Assembly (NCBI GenBank): GCA_005788585.1
Contig: SYBY01000492.1
Location: 1 to 7,000 of the forward strand
Direction of reading: 5' to 3'
Origin: Actinomycetota bacterium
GTDB taxonomy: Bacteria > Actinomycetota > Thermoleophilia > Solirubrobacterales > Solirubrobacteraceae
DNA: 7,000 bases
The notes under the pieces are model-generated. The model had not been told where the DNA came from and did no database searches. It saw only the letters and a list, made by a program, of their open reading frames with translations. The position numbers were made by a program, and so were the translations under genes. Of this stretch, positions 1 to 6,077 are shown one piece after another (within the stretch, counting starts at the first letter, position 1; each line of letters starts with the position of its first letter).

Positions 1-24
1 CGACGTGGTGATGGTTGAGGGGAC

Positions 25-264
25 TCATATCTCCCTGAGCATGGAGCCCTTGCAGCTGTTGCAGATCATCGTGGCCGAGGAGGACATTCGCACGATCGTC
101 CCGTGTTCGCCGCAGGTCGGGCAGACGGAGACGAGCTCGAACCGGTGCAGGCAGTTGACGCACCGGTACCGGCCCGGGAGGTTCGCCGGCCGCAGCCACG
201 GCTCGTGGCAGTTGGGGCACACGGGTCGGTCGGGGAGAGCGGGACTGGACTCCACGGCACTCAT
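25..264 (-). CDS. Small double zinc-ribbon protein, function unknown
   Basis: This 79-residue protein has four CxxC pairs: C16/C19 (CPNC), C35/C38 (CVNC), C48/C51 (CPTC) and C68/C71 (CNSC). Successive pairs would form two rubredoxin-like zinc knuckles. There is no signal peptide, membrane segment or catalytic motif. The order CPxC-CxxC-CPxC-CxxC in a protein of this size resembles the small YfgJ-type (DUF1407) zinc-ribbon proteins, whose role is unknown; I make that link by pattern only. The ATG is the only possible start, because the frame upstream reaches the rsmB stop codon without another ATG, GTG or TTG. It lies 27 bp after rsmB, so it is probably the last gene seen of the same transcript. 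No clear Shine-Dalgarno sequence precedes it. Adjacency to translation genes makes RNA or ribosome binding conceivable, but this is a guess. It is confidently a real gene because the cysteine spacing is maintained and antisense frames show nothing recognisable. Confidence 0.85.
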   Translation of the reverse strand: MSAVESSPALPDRPVCPNCHEPWLRPANLPGRYRCVNCLHRFELVSVCPTCGEHGTIVRMSSSATMICNSCKGSMLREI

Positions 265-291
265 AGTGGCGCATCGGGCGGCTGAGGTCCC

Positions 292-1539
292 CTACGCCCC
301 CAGGGTCGCGATGTAGAAGCCGTCCGTGCGGTCGGTGTCCGGCGCCAGCGTCCGGGCGCCGACGACCGGCAGGCCCGCCCCCGCGACGACGTCCTCGTTC
401 TCCTCGCGCAGCAGCGTGCAGGTCGAATACACGAGCCGCCCCCCGGGCGCGAGCAGCGCCTCCGCGGCCGCCAGCAGCGTGCGCTGGTCCTCGGCCATGC
501 GCGCCGTGCGCTCCGGGCTGGCGCGCCACCTGATGTCGGCGTGGCCCTGCACGGTGCCCAGGCCCGAGCACGGCGGGTCGAGCAGCACCCGGTCGAAGCG
601 CTCGGTCCGCGGCCGCGTCTCGGCCTCGCCCACCTCGACGCGGACGTTCGCCGCGCCCATGCGCCTGCACGTCTCGACGAGGGCACGCGCCCGGCCGGCG
701 TGGCGCTCGACGGCCACGATCTGGCCCTCGCCGCCCATCAGCGCTGCGAGATGGGTCGTCTTGCCGCCGGGCGCCGCGCAGAGATCGAGGATGCGCTCGC
801 CCGGCTGCGGGTCGACCGCGCGCGCCACGTGCATGGCAGCCCGTGACTGCGGCATGAACGCCCCGCGCGCCCACAGCGGGTGCCCGTGGGCATTCAGCGG
901 CCCGTCGACGACCAGGCCCTCCGGGAGACCTGCCGCCGGCTGCGTCGGGACACCGAGCTCCGCGGCCACCTCGCCGGGCTGTGCGACGAGCGTGTTCACC
1001 CGCAGCGCCAGCTCCGCCGGGCGGTTGCCCGCGGCCATGAGCGTCCGCGCCCGGTCGGGTCCGAGCTGCTCGAACCACCGCTCGGCCAGCCACCGCGGGT
1101 AGGAGTGCCGGATCGCCGCGCCCGCGGGCGTGGCGTCAGGCGGCAGCTGGGGCGCCTCGCGCTGCGCACGGCGCAGCACGGCGTTGACGAGCTTGAACCC
1201 GCCACCGGGGCTCGCCTGCTTCGCGAGCTCCACGGAGGTGTCGACGGCCGCGTGGTCGGCGACCCCGTCGAGGAACAGCAGCTGGTAGAGGCCCAGGCGG
1301 AGCGCCGCGGCGACCGGAGGGTCGAGCTCGGAGGCAGGGCGGGCGAGCTGGCCGATGATCCAGTCGAGGCTCCCGCGCCGCTGCACGGTGCCGAACGCGA
1401 GCGTTGTCGCGAGCGCGCGCTCGCGCGGGTCCAGGCCCTCCGCCTCGCCGTGCAGCGCGCGGTCGGCGTAGGCGCCCTGCTCGAAGACGCGGCGGACCAC
1501 CGTGAACGCGGCGCGACGCGCCGGAGTGATGCCGGCCAC
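292..1539 (-). CDS. rsmB: 16S rRNA (cytosine-967-C5)-methyltransferase RsmB
   Basis: RsmB (Sun/Fmu) transfers a methyl group from S-adenosylmethionine to C5 of a cytosine in 16S rRNA helix 31 (C967 in E. coli). The 415-residue product has an N-terminal NusB-like RNA-binding domain (about residues 1-130) and a C-terminal Rossmann methyltransferase domain. The SAM-binding motif LDLCAAPGGK is at 251-260. The motif IV cysteine is C324 in DPPCSGLGT, and the motif VI nucleophile is C374 in YSTCT. The family-typical GHADIRW follows at 332-338, and the protein ends in the usual DGFYIA block (406-411). The linker between motif VI and that block is rather short, and the total is slightly shorter than the 429 residues of the E. 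coli protein. It starts with GTG two bases after the fmt stop, with a GAGG Shine-Dalgarno sequence 7 bases upstream inside fmt. All catalytic residues are present, so activity is expected. Confidence 0.96.
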   Translation of the reverse strand: MAGITPARRAAFTVVRRVFEQGAYADRALHGEAEGLDPRERALATTLAFGTVQRRGSLDWIIGQLARPASELDPPVAAALRLGLYQLLFLDGVADHAAVDTSVELAKQASPGGGFKLVNAVLRRAQREAPQLPPDATPAGAAIRHSYPRWLAERWFEQLGPDRARTLMAAGNRPAELALRVNTLVAQPGEVAAELGVPTQPAAGLPEGLVVDGPLNAHGHPLWARGAFMPQSRAAMHVARAVDPQPGERILDLCAAPGGKTTHLAALMGGEGQIVAVERHAGRARALVETCRRMGAANVRVEVGEAETRPRTERFDRVLLDPPCSGLGTVQGHADIRWRASPERTARMAEDQRTLLAAAEALLAPGGRLVYSTCTLLREENEDVVAGAGLPVVGARTLAPDTDRTDGFYIATLGA

Positions 1540-1541
1540 GC

Positions 1542-2426
1542 CTACGCCTCGGGGATCTGGTGGCCGCGCACGTAGCTCGCGGCGTCCATGGGACGCTTGC
1601 CGGGCGGCTGGATCTCCAGCAGCTCGAGGCCGCCGGCGAACAGCCGCCCATCGCGGGTGCGCAGGCCGGTGCCGGGCGGGGTCTCGTCCGCGATCCTGGC
1701 GCTGAGGACACCGAGCATCGCGCCGTCGGGCAGCGCGAGCCGGGCACCGATGTGCGGGCTCAGCGCCCTGACCGTGCGCTCGGCGGCCGGCGGGTCGGCG
1801 TCCGGGTCGATGGTGCGGTCCGCGGCCGTGATCTTCTCCGCGTAGGTCACGCCGTCCTCGGTCTGCTCGGCCGGCGCGGGCCGGCGCGTCAGGACGTCGA
1901 GCAGCAGGTCGGCGCCCAGCTCCTCCAGGCGCGGAGCGAGCGTGCCGTACGTGTCGTCGGGCGCGATCGGCTCCTCGCCGACGGCGTAGACCGGCCCGCT
2001 GTCGAGTCCCGCGGTGACGCGCATGATCGCGACACCCGTGCGCTCGTCTCCGGCCATCATCGCCCGCTCGACCGGCGCGGCGCCGCGCCCGCGCGGCAGC
2101 AGCGACGGGTGGACGTTGACGAGCTCGAAGTCGCTGAGCAGCGGCTCCTTGATCAGGGCGCCGAACGCGCAGACGATGACCGCGTCGGGCTCCTGCGCGG
2201 CGATCTGCGCGACTGCCTCCGGGGCGTTGACGTCCTCCGGCTGGGCGAGCTCGATCCCCAGGGCGCGGGCCGTCTCCGCGACGGGCGGGGACTGCAGCGT
2301 GCGACCGCGCCCCTTCGGGCGGTCGGGCCGGGTGACGACGAGCGACGGGCGATGGGCCTGCGAGCCCGCGAGACGGTCGAGCACCGCGGCGGCGAACTCG
2401 GAGGTCCCGAGGTAGACGGTGGACAC
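1542..2426 (-). CDS. fmt: Methionyl-tRNA formyltransferase
   Basis: Fmt moves a formyl group from 10-formyltetrahydrofolate to the amino group of methionyl-initiator tRNA. The 294-residue protein starts MSTVYLGTSEFA, the normal family N-terminus. The loop TRPDRPKGRG is at 32-41, and the formyltransferase core NVHPSLLPRGRGAAP spans 104-118. By comparison with E. coli Fmt, N104, H106 and D142 (in GLDSG) are the catalytic triad equivalents. The C-terminal OB-like tRNA-binding domain begins near TYAEKIT (194-200) and ends with the typical LLEIQPPGKRPM block (269-280). It is a little shorter than the usual 310-315 residues but shows no break. The open frame continues far upstream, but that part is a shadow of def. 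The GTG at 2426 is chosen because it gives the correct N-terminus and sits two bases after the def TAG. No Shine-Dalgarno sequence is visible, so translation is probably coupled to def, its functional partner. Confidence 0.96.
   Translation of the reverse strand: MSTVYLGTSEFAAAVLDRLAGSQAHRPSLVVTRPDRPKGRGRTLQSPPVAETARALGIELAQPEDVNAPEAVAQIAAQEPDAVIVCAFGALIKEPLLSDFELVNVHPSLLPRGRGAAPVERAMMAGDERTGVAIMRVTAGLDSGPVYAVGEEPIAPDDTYGTLAPRLEELGADLLLDVLTRRPAPAEQTEDGVTYAEKITAADRTIDPDADPPAAERTVRALSPHIGARLALPDGAMLGVLSARIADETPPGTGLRTRDGRLFAGGLELLEIQPPGKRPMDAASYVRGHQIPEA
1547..1550 (-). promoter_or_regulatory. Shine-Dalgarno sequence of rsmB
   Basis: GAGG (read on the minus strand) ends 7 bases before the rsmB GTG and lies inside the last codons of fmt. 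It supports the GTG start. It is the clearest ribosome-binding site among the minus-strand gene starts seen here, most of which lack one. Confidence 0.6.
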
Positions 2427-2428
2427 GG

Positions 2429-3019
2429 CTAGGCCGCGCGCGACCGCTCGAGATCGCGAAGCGTGCGCATCGCGGCCTTGCGCTGGTCCTTGCTCGTGCG
2501 GTCCAGGATGAGCACCCCGTCGAGGTGGTCCATCTCGTGCTGGATGACCCGGGCCTCCAGCCCGCTGGCCTCGACGCGGACGACCTCGCCGTACTCGTCG
2601 ACCCCGCCGATCCGGATGTGCACGGGGCGCTCGACGTCGACCTGGATGCCGGGGATGCTCAGGCACCCCTCCTCGCCCAGCTCGGTCTCGTCGCCGGTCC
2701 ACTCCAGCTCAGGGTTGATGACGGCGATGATCGGGCTGTCGGGCTCGACGCGATAGACGAACAGGCGGTGCGAGATCCCGACCTGCGGTGCGGCGAGGCC
2801 GACGCCCATGGCGTCGTGCATCAGCTCCCCCATCCAGCGGATCTCCTGGCGCAGCTCCCCGTCGAACCCGTCGACGGGGCGTGCGACCGTCCGCAGCACC
2901 GGGTCGCCCATCCGCACGATGCGCTCCATGGCGGCTTCGCGCCGCGCGCGGGCCTCGGGATCGAGGCTGTGCTCCTCGTCGCCGTCCTCGTACTCGTCGA
3001 TCTCGGGCTCGTCCGCCAT
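2429..3019 (-). CDS. def: Peptide deformylase
   Basis: Def removes the N-formyl group from new proteins using a metal ion (Fe2+ in most cases). Counted from the ATG at 3019 it has 196 residues. All three family motifs are intact: GVGLAAPQVG at 72-81, EGCLSIP at 117-123 with metal ligand C119, and QHEMDHLDG at 160-168 with ligands H161 and H165 and catalytic E162. The core normally starts at about residue 31 (MERIVRMGDPVLR), so there is an extra N-terminal segment of some 30 residues. Its first 22 are dominated by Asp and Glu, and an Arg/Ala-rich helix follows. An in-frame ATG lies three codons upstream (3028). I prefer 3019 because a TAGAAT hexamer overlaps the upstream ATG and ends exactly 7 bases before 3019, as in leaderless genes. 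Neither ATG has a Shine-Dalgarno sequence. The gene is followed after 2 bp by fmt. Confidence 0.95.
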   Translation of the reverse strand: MADEPEIDEYEDGDEEHSLDPEARARREAAMERIVRMGDPVLRTVARPVDGFDGELRQEIRWMGELMHDAMGVGLAAPQVGISHRLFVYRVEPDSPIIAVINPELEWTGDETELGEEGCLSIPGIQVDVERPVHIRIGGVDEYGEVVRVEASGLEARVIQHEMDHLDGVLILDRTSKDQRKAAMRTLRDLERSRAA

Positions 3020-3026
3020 GACGCCC

Positions 3027-3032
3027 ATTCTA
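3027..3032 (-). promoter_or_regulatory. Possible -10 element of a leaderless def promoter
   Basis: TAGAAT (minus strand) fits the actinobacterial -10 consensus TANNNT and ends 7 bases before the ATG at 3019, which would put the transcription start on the A of that codon. No convincing -35 hexamer is seen 16-19 bp upstream, where the sequence is the 3' end of the transporter gene. It would act as an internal promoter giving def-fmt-rsmB their own transcript. Confidence 0.45.
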
Positions 3033-3040
3033 GTTCGGCG

Positions 3041-3799
3041 TCAGGCCAGCAGCCGGACGATCGCGGTGATCCCCACGACGACGATGACGGCGCGCAGTGC
3101 GGTCGGTGACAGGCGCCGTCCGTACCGGGCGCCGAGCTGCGCGCCGGCGACCGCCCCGACCGCGATGAGACCCGCGGGCAGCCAGGCGATGTCGACCGCG
3201 ATGACGAACACGACGGCCGCGACGAAGTTGACGATGCCGGCGAGCACGTTCTTGAAGGCGTTGATCCGCTGGAGGTCATCCGGGAGCGACAGGCCCAGCA
3301 GCGCGAGCAGCAGGATCCCCTGGGCAGCGCCGAAGTAGCCGCCGTAGACCCCGGCGACGAACACGCCCGCGAGCAGCCCTGGGCCCGCGTGGTCGGTGGG
3401 TGGCCGGCGCTTGGCCAGCCAGGGACCGATCCGGGGCTGGAAGACGATGAGCACCAGCGCGATGACGATGAACGCGGGGACGATGGCCTCGAACGCCGCT
3501 TCGGGCAGCGTGAGCAGCAGCACCGCCCCGGTGATCCCGCCGAGCAGCGACGCGACGGCCAGGCGCGCCACCCGCTTCCACATCCCCTCCAGCTCGCGCC
3601 GGTAGCCGATGACGCCCGAGACCGACCCCGGGACGAGGCCCACGTTGTTGGCCACGTTCGCCGTGATCGGCGGGTAGCCGACGGACAGCAGCACCGGGAA
3701 CGTGATGAGCGTCCCGCTGCCGACGACGGTGTTGATCATCCCGGCGCCGGCCCCCGCGAGCACGACGAGGATCGCTTCGAGGACGGTGAGCTCGGTCAC
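3041..3799 (-). CDS. TauE/SafE-family membrane transporter (putative anion exporter)
   Basis: This is a 252-residue, strongly hydrophobic protein with seven or eight predicted membrane segments, roughly at 6-36, 40-65, 78-98, 105-121, 140-170, 183-203, 205-222 and 232-250. Family features are the two repeated halves: the first has VGSGTLITFP (26-35) and TANVANNVGLVPG (46-58), the second GVYGGYFGAAQGI (150-162) and NAFKNVLAG (180-188). Members (formerly DUF81) include sulfite, sulfoacetate and other organic-anion exporters of the cytoplasmic membrane. The substrate cannot be read from the sequence, and no sulfur genes other than metK are near. It starts with GTG, and its first four bases (GTGA) overlap the priA stop TGA, so translation is probably coupled. 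Only a weak GGA lies upstream. It sits between priA and def, genes with which it has no known functional link. Confidence 0.9.
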   Translation of the reverse strand: MTELTVLEAILVVLAGAGAGMINTVVGSGTLITFPVLLSVGYPPITANVANNVGLVPGSVSGVIGYRRELEGMWKRVARLAVASLLGGITGAVLLLTLPEAAFEAIVPAFIVIALVLIVFQPRIGPWLAKRRPPTDHAGPGLLAGVFVAGVYGGYFGAAQGILLLALLGLSLPDDLQRINAFKNVLAGIVNFVAAVVFVIAVDIAWLPAGLIAVGAVAGAQLGARYGRRLSPTALRAVIVVVGITAIVRLLA

Positions 3800-5880
3800 T
3801 GTGGATCCACGTCCACGCTGAAGGCGACGCCCTTGTGCGCCTTGTCCGCGGCCACGGTGGCGACGGCCGCGCCCGCGGCGACCACCGCGGGCCGCCGCTC
3901 CGCCGCCTTGACGATGAGCTGCGCGCGCTCGCGCTCGCGCAGGCGGAACAGCGGCGCGGGTCCGAGGACGTCGCCGGGCACGCCGCTGCTGCGCAGGTGC
4001 TCGGCGAGCGCGGTCGCGGCCGCCATCGCGGGCGCGGCCTGCTCGGCGGAGCAGACGAACTTGATGAGCGTCGCGAACGGCGGATAGCGCAGGGCGTCAC
4101 GGCGGGCGAGCTCGCCGGCGAGGAACCCGTCGGCATCGTGGTGCACCGCCGCGGCGATCGACGGGGCGTCGGGGGCGAGCGTCTGGACCAGGACCTTCCC
4201 GCCCGCCTCGCCGCGTCCGGCGCGGCCGGCCAGCTGCGCGACGAGCGCGAACGTCCGCTCCTCGGCACGGAAGTCCGGGAAGCGCAGGGTCGCGTCGGCG
4301 TCGACGACGACGCCCAGGGTCACATCCGGGAAGTCGTGCCCCTTCGCGACCATCTGCGTCCCGACGAGGACTCCGCGGTCCGCGCGTTCGAATGCCCGCA
4401 GCGCGGCGCCGGGATCGCGCACGTCGGCGTCGAGGCGGAACGTGGGCAGGCCGATCTGCTCGAGGTCGTGCTCGAGCTGCTCGGTCCCCGTCCCGTGCCG
4501 CGCGACGCTCATCGACCCGCACTCGGTGCAGCGGTGCGGCACGCGTTCGCGGTGGCCACAGTGGTGACAGGCCAGGTACCCCCCGGCGCGGTGCAGCACG
4601 AGCGCGACGTCGCAGTTCGGGCACATCCACGCGTGGCCGCAGGTGCGGCAGTCGACGAAGTTCGACCAGCCGCGACGGTTCAGCAGCACGATCGACTTGC
4701 GCGACGCTGCCAGCGCGTCGACGGTGTCGGGATGCAGCGCGGCCTCGGTGCCGCGCATGTCGATGGTGCGCACCGGCGGCGGGTGCTGCCCGTCGACCCG
4801 GCGGCTGAGGCGCAGGCGGCGCAGCGCGCGGTAGCTCTCGGGCCGCGGCGTCGCGCTGCCGCAGAGCAGCAGCGCGCCGGCGTCCTGGGCGCGCTTGGCA
4901 GCGACGCGCCGGGCGTCGTAGCGCGGGTCGCCCTCGTGCTTGTAGGACGGGTCGTGTTCCTCGTCGACGACGATGAGGCCGACGTCGTCGAGCGGTGCGA
5001 AGACCGCGCTGCGGGGGCCCACGCACACCCGGGCCTCCCCCGTGCGCAGCCGGTGCCACTCGTCCCGGCGCTCGGCGGCGGTGAGCTTGGAGTGCAGGAC
5101 GGCCACGGTGTCGCCGAACCGGTCGACGAACCGCGTGACGATCTGCGGGGTCAGCGCGATCTCCGGGACGAGGATGATCGCGGTCCGCCCGCCGGCCAGA
5201 GCGGTGGCGGCAGCCTGGAGGTAGACCTCGGTCTTGCCCGACCCCGTGACGCCGTGCAGGAGCAGCCGCTCGGGCTCGTCCTGCGCGAGCGCGGCCTCGA
5301 TCTCGCCGAGCGCCGCCGCCTGCTCGGCGGTCAGCGGCGGGGGCGTGGTCGTCCGGGCCCCGACGGCGTCGTGGGTCAGCGTGGTGCGCCGTGCGCGCTG
5401 GTGCAGGGCGACGAGGCCTTTGGCCTCCAGCCGCTTGAACGCGGGGAGGTCGGTCCCGGCGGCGCGCGGGCCCGTCGCGGCGAGGTCGTCGAGCAGTGCG
5501 CGCTGGCGTTCGGTCAGACGGTCGTCGGCGGTGGGCCCTCGGCGCAGTTCGGCCCAGAAGACGGGCCGGGCCGCGGCCCCGCCAGGTGGGGTGACGAGCG
5601 ACAGTCCCCGCGCGGTGGTCGAGCAGTACTCGGCACCAACCCAGGTCGCGAGCTCGACCAGTTCCGGGGGGACGGACTGCGGCAGCACCCGCTTGGGCGT
5701 GACGAGCTTCTCGGCCGGGACCTCGGTGGTCTCGCTCAGGCCGACGACCACGCCCGTGAGCTCCTGGCGGCCGAAGGGCACGCGCAGCAGGCTGCCGACC
5801 ACCACGCCGTCCGGGGCGAGGTAGTCGAAGGGTCCGCGCAGCGCACGCGCGGTGGTCAGCGGCTCCACGCGCGCGATCAC
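3796..5880 (-). CDS. priA: Primosomal protein N' (replication restart helicase PriA)
   Basis: PriA recognises stalled or collapsed replication forks, remodels them with its 3'-5' helicase and starts reloading of the replicative helicase. From the GTG at 5880 it has 694 residues (E. coli 732). The N-terminal 3'BD-like domain covers about 1-100 (ARALRGPFDYLAPDG at 11-25). A winged-helix-like region follows at about 120-175. The helicase core has Walker A GVTGSGKT (210-217, K216), Walker B DEEHD (306-310), GSATP (341-345), GTQMVAKGHDFPDV (507-520) and QLAGRAGR (549-556). The inserted zinc module keeps all eight cysteines: C411, C414, C420, C423, C438, C441, C451 and C454. The C-terminal domain contains RYPPFATL (598-605). 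The frame stays open up to an ATG at 6018, but that extra part is encoded by palindromic repeats and is unlike the family, so it was left out. No Shine-Dalgarno sequence precedes the GTG; a TATCGT hexamer 8 bases upstream suggests a leaderless message. It is the first gene of the leftward unit. Confidence 0.96.
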   Translation of the reverse strand: MIARVEPLTTARALRGPFDYLAPDGVVVGSLLRVPFGRQELTGVVVGLSETTEVPAEKLVTPKRVLPQSVPPELVELATWVGAEYCSTTARGLSLVTPPGGAAARPVFWAELRRGPTADDRLTERQRALLDDLAATGPRAAGTDLPAFKRLEAKGLVALHQRARRTTLTHDAVGARTTTPPPLTAEQAAALGEIEAALAQDEPERLLLHGVTGSGKTEVYLQAAATALAGGRTAIILVPEIALTPQIVTRFVDRFGDTVAVLHSKLTAAERRDEWHRLRTGEARVCVGPRSAVFAPLDDVGLIVVDEEHDPSYKHEGDPRYDARRVAAKRAQDAGALLLCGSATPRPESYRALRRLRLSRRVDGQHPPPVRTIDMRGTEAALHPDTVDALAASRKSIVLLNRRGWSNFVDCRTCGHAWMCPNCDVALVLHRAGGYLACHHCGHRERVPHRCTECGSMSVARHGTGTEQLEHDLEQIGLPTFRLDADVRDPGAALRAFERADRGVLVGTQMVAKGHDFPDVTLGVVVDADATLRFPDFRAEERTFALVAQLAGRAGRGEAGGKVLVQTLAPDAPSIAAAVHHDADGFLAGELARRDALRYPPFATLIKFVCSAEQAAPAMAAATALAEHLRSSGVPGDVLGPAPLFRLRERERAQLIVKAAERRPAVVAAGAAVATVAADKAHKGVAFSVDVDPQ

Positions 5881-5888
5881 GGCTGGCG

Positions 5889-5894
5889 ACGATA
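5889..5894 (-). promoter_or_regulatory. Possible -10 element of a leaderless priA promoter
   Basis: TATCGT (minus strand) matches TANNNT and ends 8 bases before the GTG start of priA, close to the spacing expected if transcription starts at the G of GTG. No clear -35 hexamer is found 16-19 bp further upstream. The absence of a Shine-Dalgarno sequence and the divergent gene on the other side support a promoter here. Confidence 0.4.
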
Positions 5895-5932
5895 GGACGC
5901 GCCGCCGACGCCCGTGGCTCCCGTCACTGCGG

Positions 5933-5976
5933 CTGGGTCGAGCTATGGGGCCCATAGCGCCCATCAGTCGACCCAG
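5933..5976. repeat. Palindromic element, copy 1
   Basis: Perfect 9-bp outer arms, CTGGGTCGA (5933-5941) and TCGACCCAG (5968-5976), enclose a second nested palindrome, CTATGGG-G-CCCATAG (5943-5957). The right part of the element, 5956-5978, is identical over 23 bp to 6027-6049 in copy 2. It lies in the 197-bp gap between the divergent priA and PH-domain genes, some 50-95 bp upstream of the priA start. No coding function is likely. It could be a double operator, a cruciform-forming intergenic repeat or a small non-autonomous element. Confidence 0.85.
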
Positions 5977-6001
5977 GCTCGGGCCGGCGCCGCCCCGGAC
6001 C

Positions 6002-6050
6002 CGCGTGGGTCGAGCCATAGGCGTAGAGCGCCCATCAGTCGACCCAGGCG
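6002..6050. repeat. Palindromic element, copy 2
   Basis: The core arms TGGGTCGA (6006-6013) and TCGACCCA (6039-6046) pair perfectly; after one mismatch, three more base pairs extend them outward (6002-6004 with 6048-6050). The copy lies 71-72 bp from copy 1 in the same orientation. The 23 bp at 6027-6049 are identical to copy 1 and GGGTCGAGC is shared at the left side, but the inner palindrome of copy 1 is degraded here. The right arm falls at about -39 to -32 relative to the proposed start of the PH-domain gene, so a bound protein would meet the -35 region. Confidence 0.85.
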
Positions 6051-6064
6051 CCCGCCTCGCGCGG

Positions 6065-6070
6065 TACGCT
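6065..6070 (+). promoter_or_regulatory. Possible -10 element of a leaderless PH-gene promoter
   Basis: TACGCT matches TANNNT and ends exactly 7 bases before the ATG at 6078. No Shine-Dalgarno sequence lies between them, so the transcript would begin at the start codon. A TCGACC similar to TTGACA is present at 6039-6044 in the palindrome arm, but its 20-bp spacing is longer than usual. Confidence 0.5.
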
Positions 6071-6077
6071 CGCGCCC

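Noticed and set aside
1560..2432. A 290-codon plus-strand frame antisense to fmt, with a similar one at 880-1575 antisense to rsmB
   Set aside because: Both are rich in R, G, D and V without any domain, and are explained by the codon bias of the genes on the other strand.
2427..2702. Upstream extension of the fmt frame
   Set aside because: It is the alternate frame of def, with an Arg-rich, low-complexity product; the GTG at 2426 yields the standard Fmt start.
3801..3810. Perfect 10-bp palindrome GTGGATCCAC just before the transporter start
   Set aside because: It lies within the last codons of priA (VDPQ), is short, and has no loop or partner site; chance is sufficient.
3835..5895. A 686-codon open frame on the plus strand, antisense to priA
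   Set aside because: It is a GC-rich shadow frame: the protein is low-complexity (R, G, A, D, H, V), has no recognisable domain, and the opposite strand encodes a full PriA with all motifs.
5881..6018. N-terminal extension of priA up to an ATG at 6018
   Set aside because: The 46 added codons run through the palindromic repeats and give an Arg/Gly-rich sequence unlike any PriA start, whereas the GTG at 5880 gives the normal N-terminus.
5933..6050. Possible CRISPR or insertion-sequence ends
   Set aside because: There are only two units, no equal-length unique spacers, no cas genes, no transposase frame and no target-site duplication.
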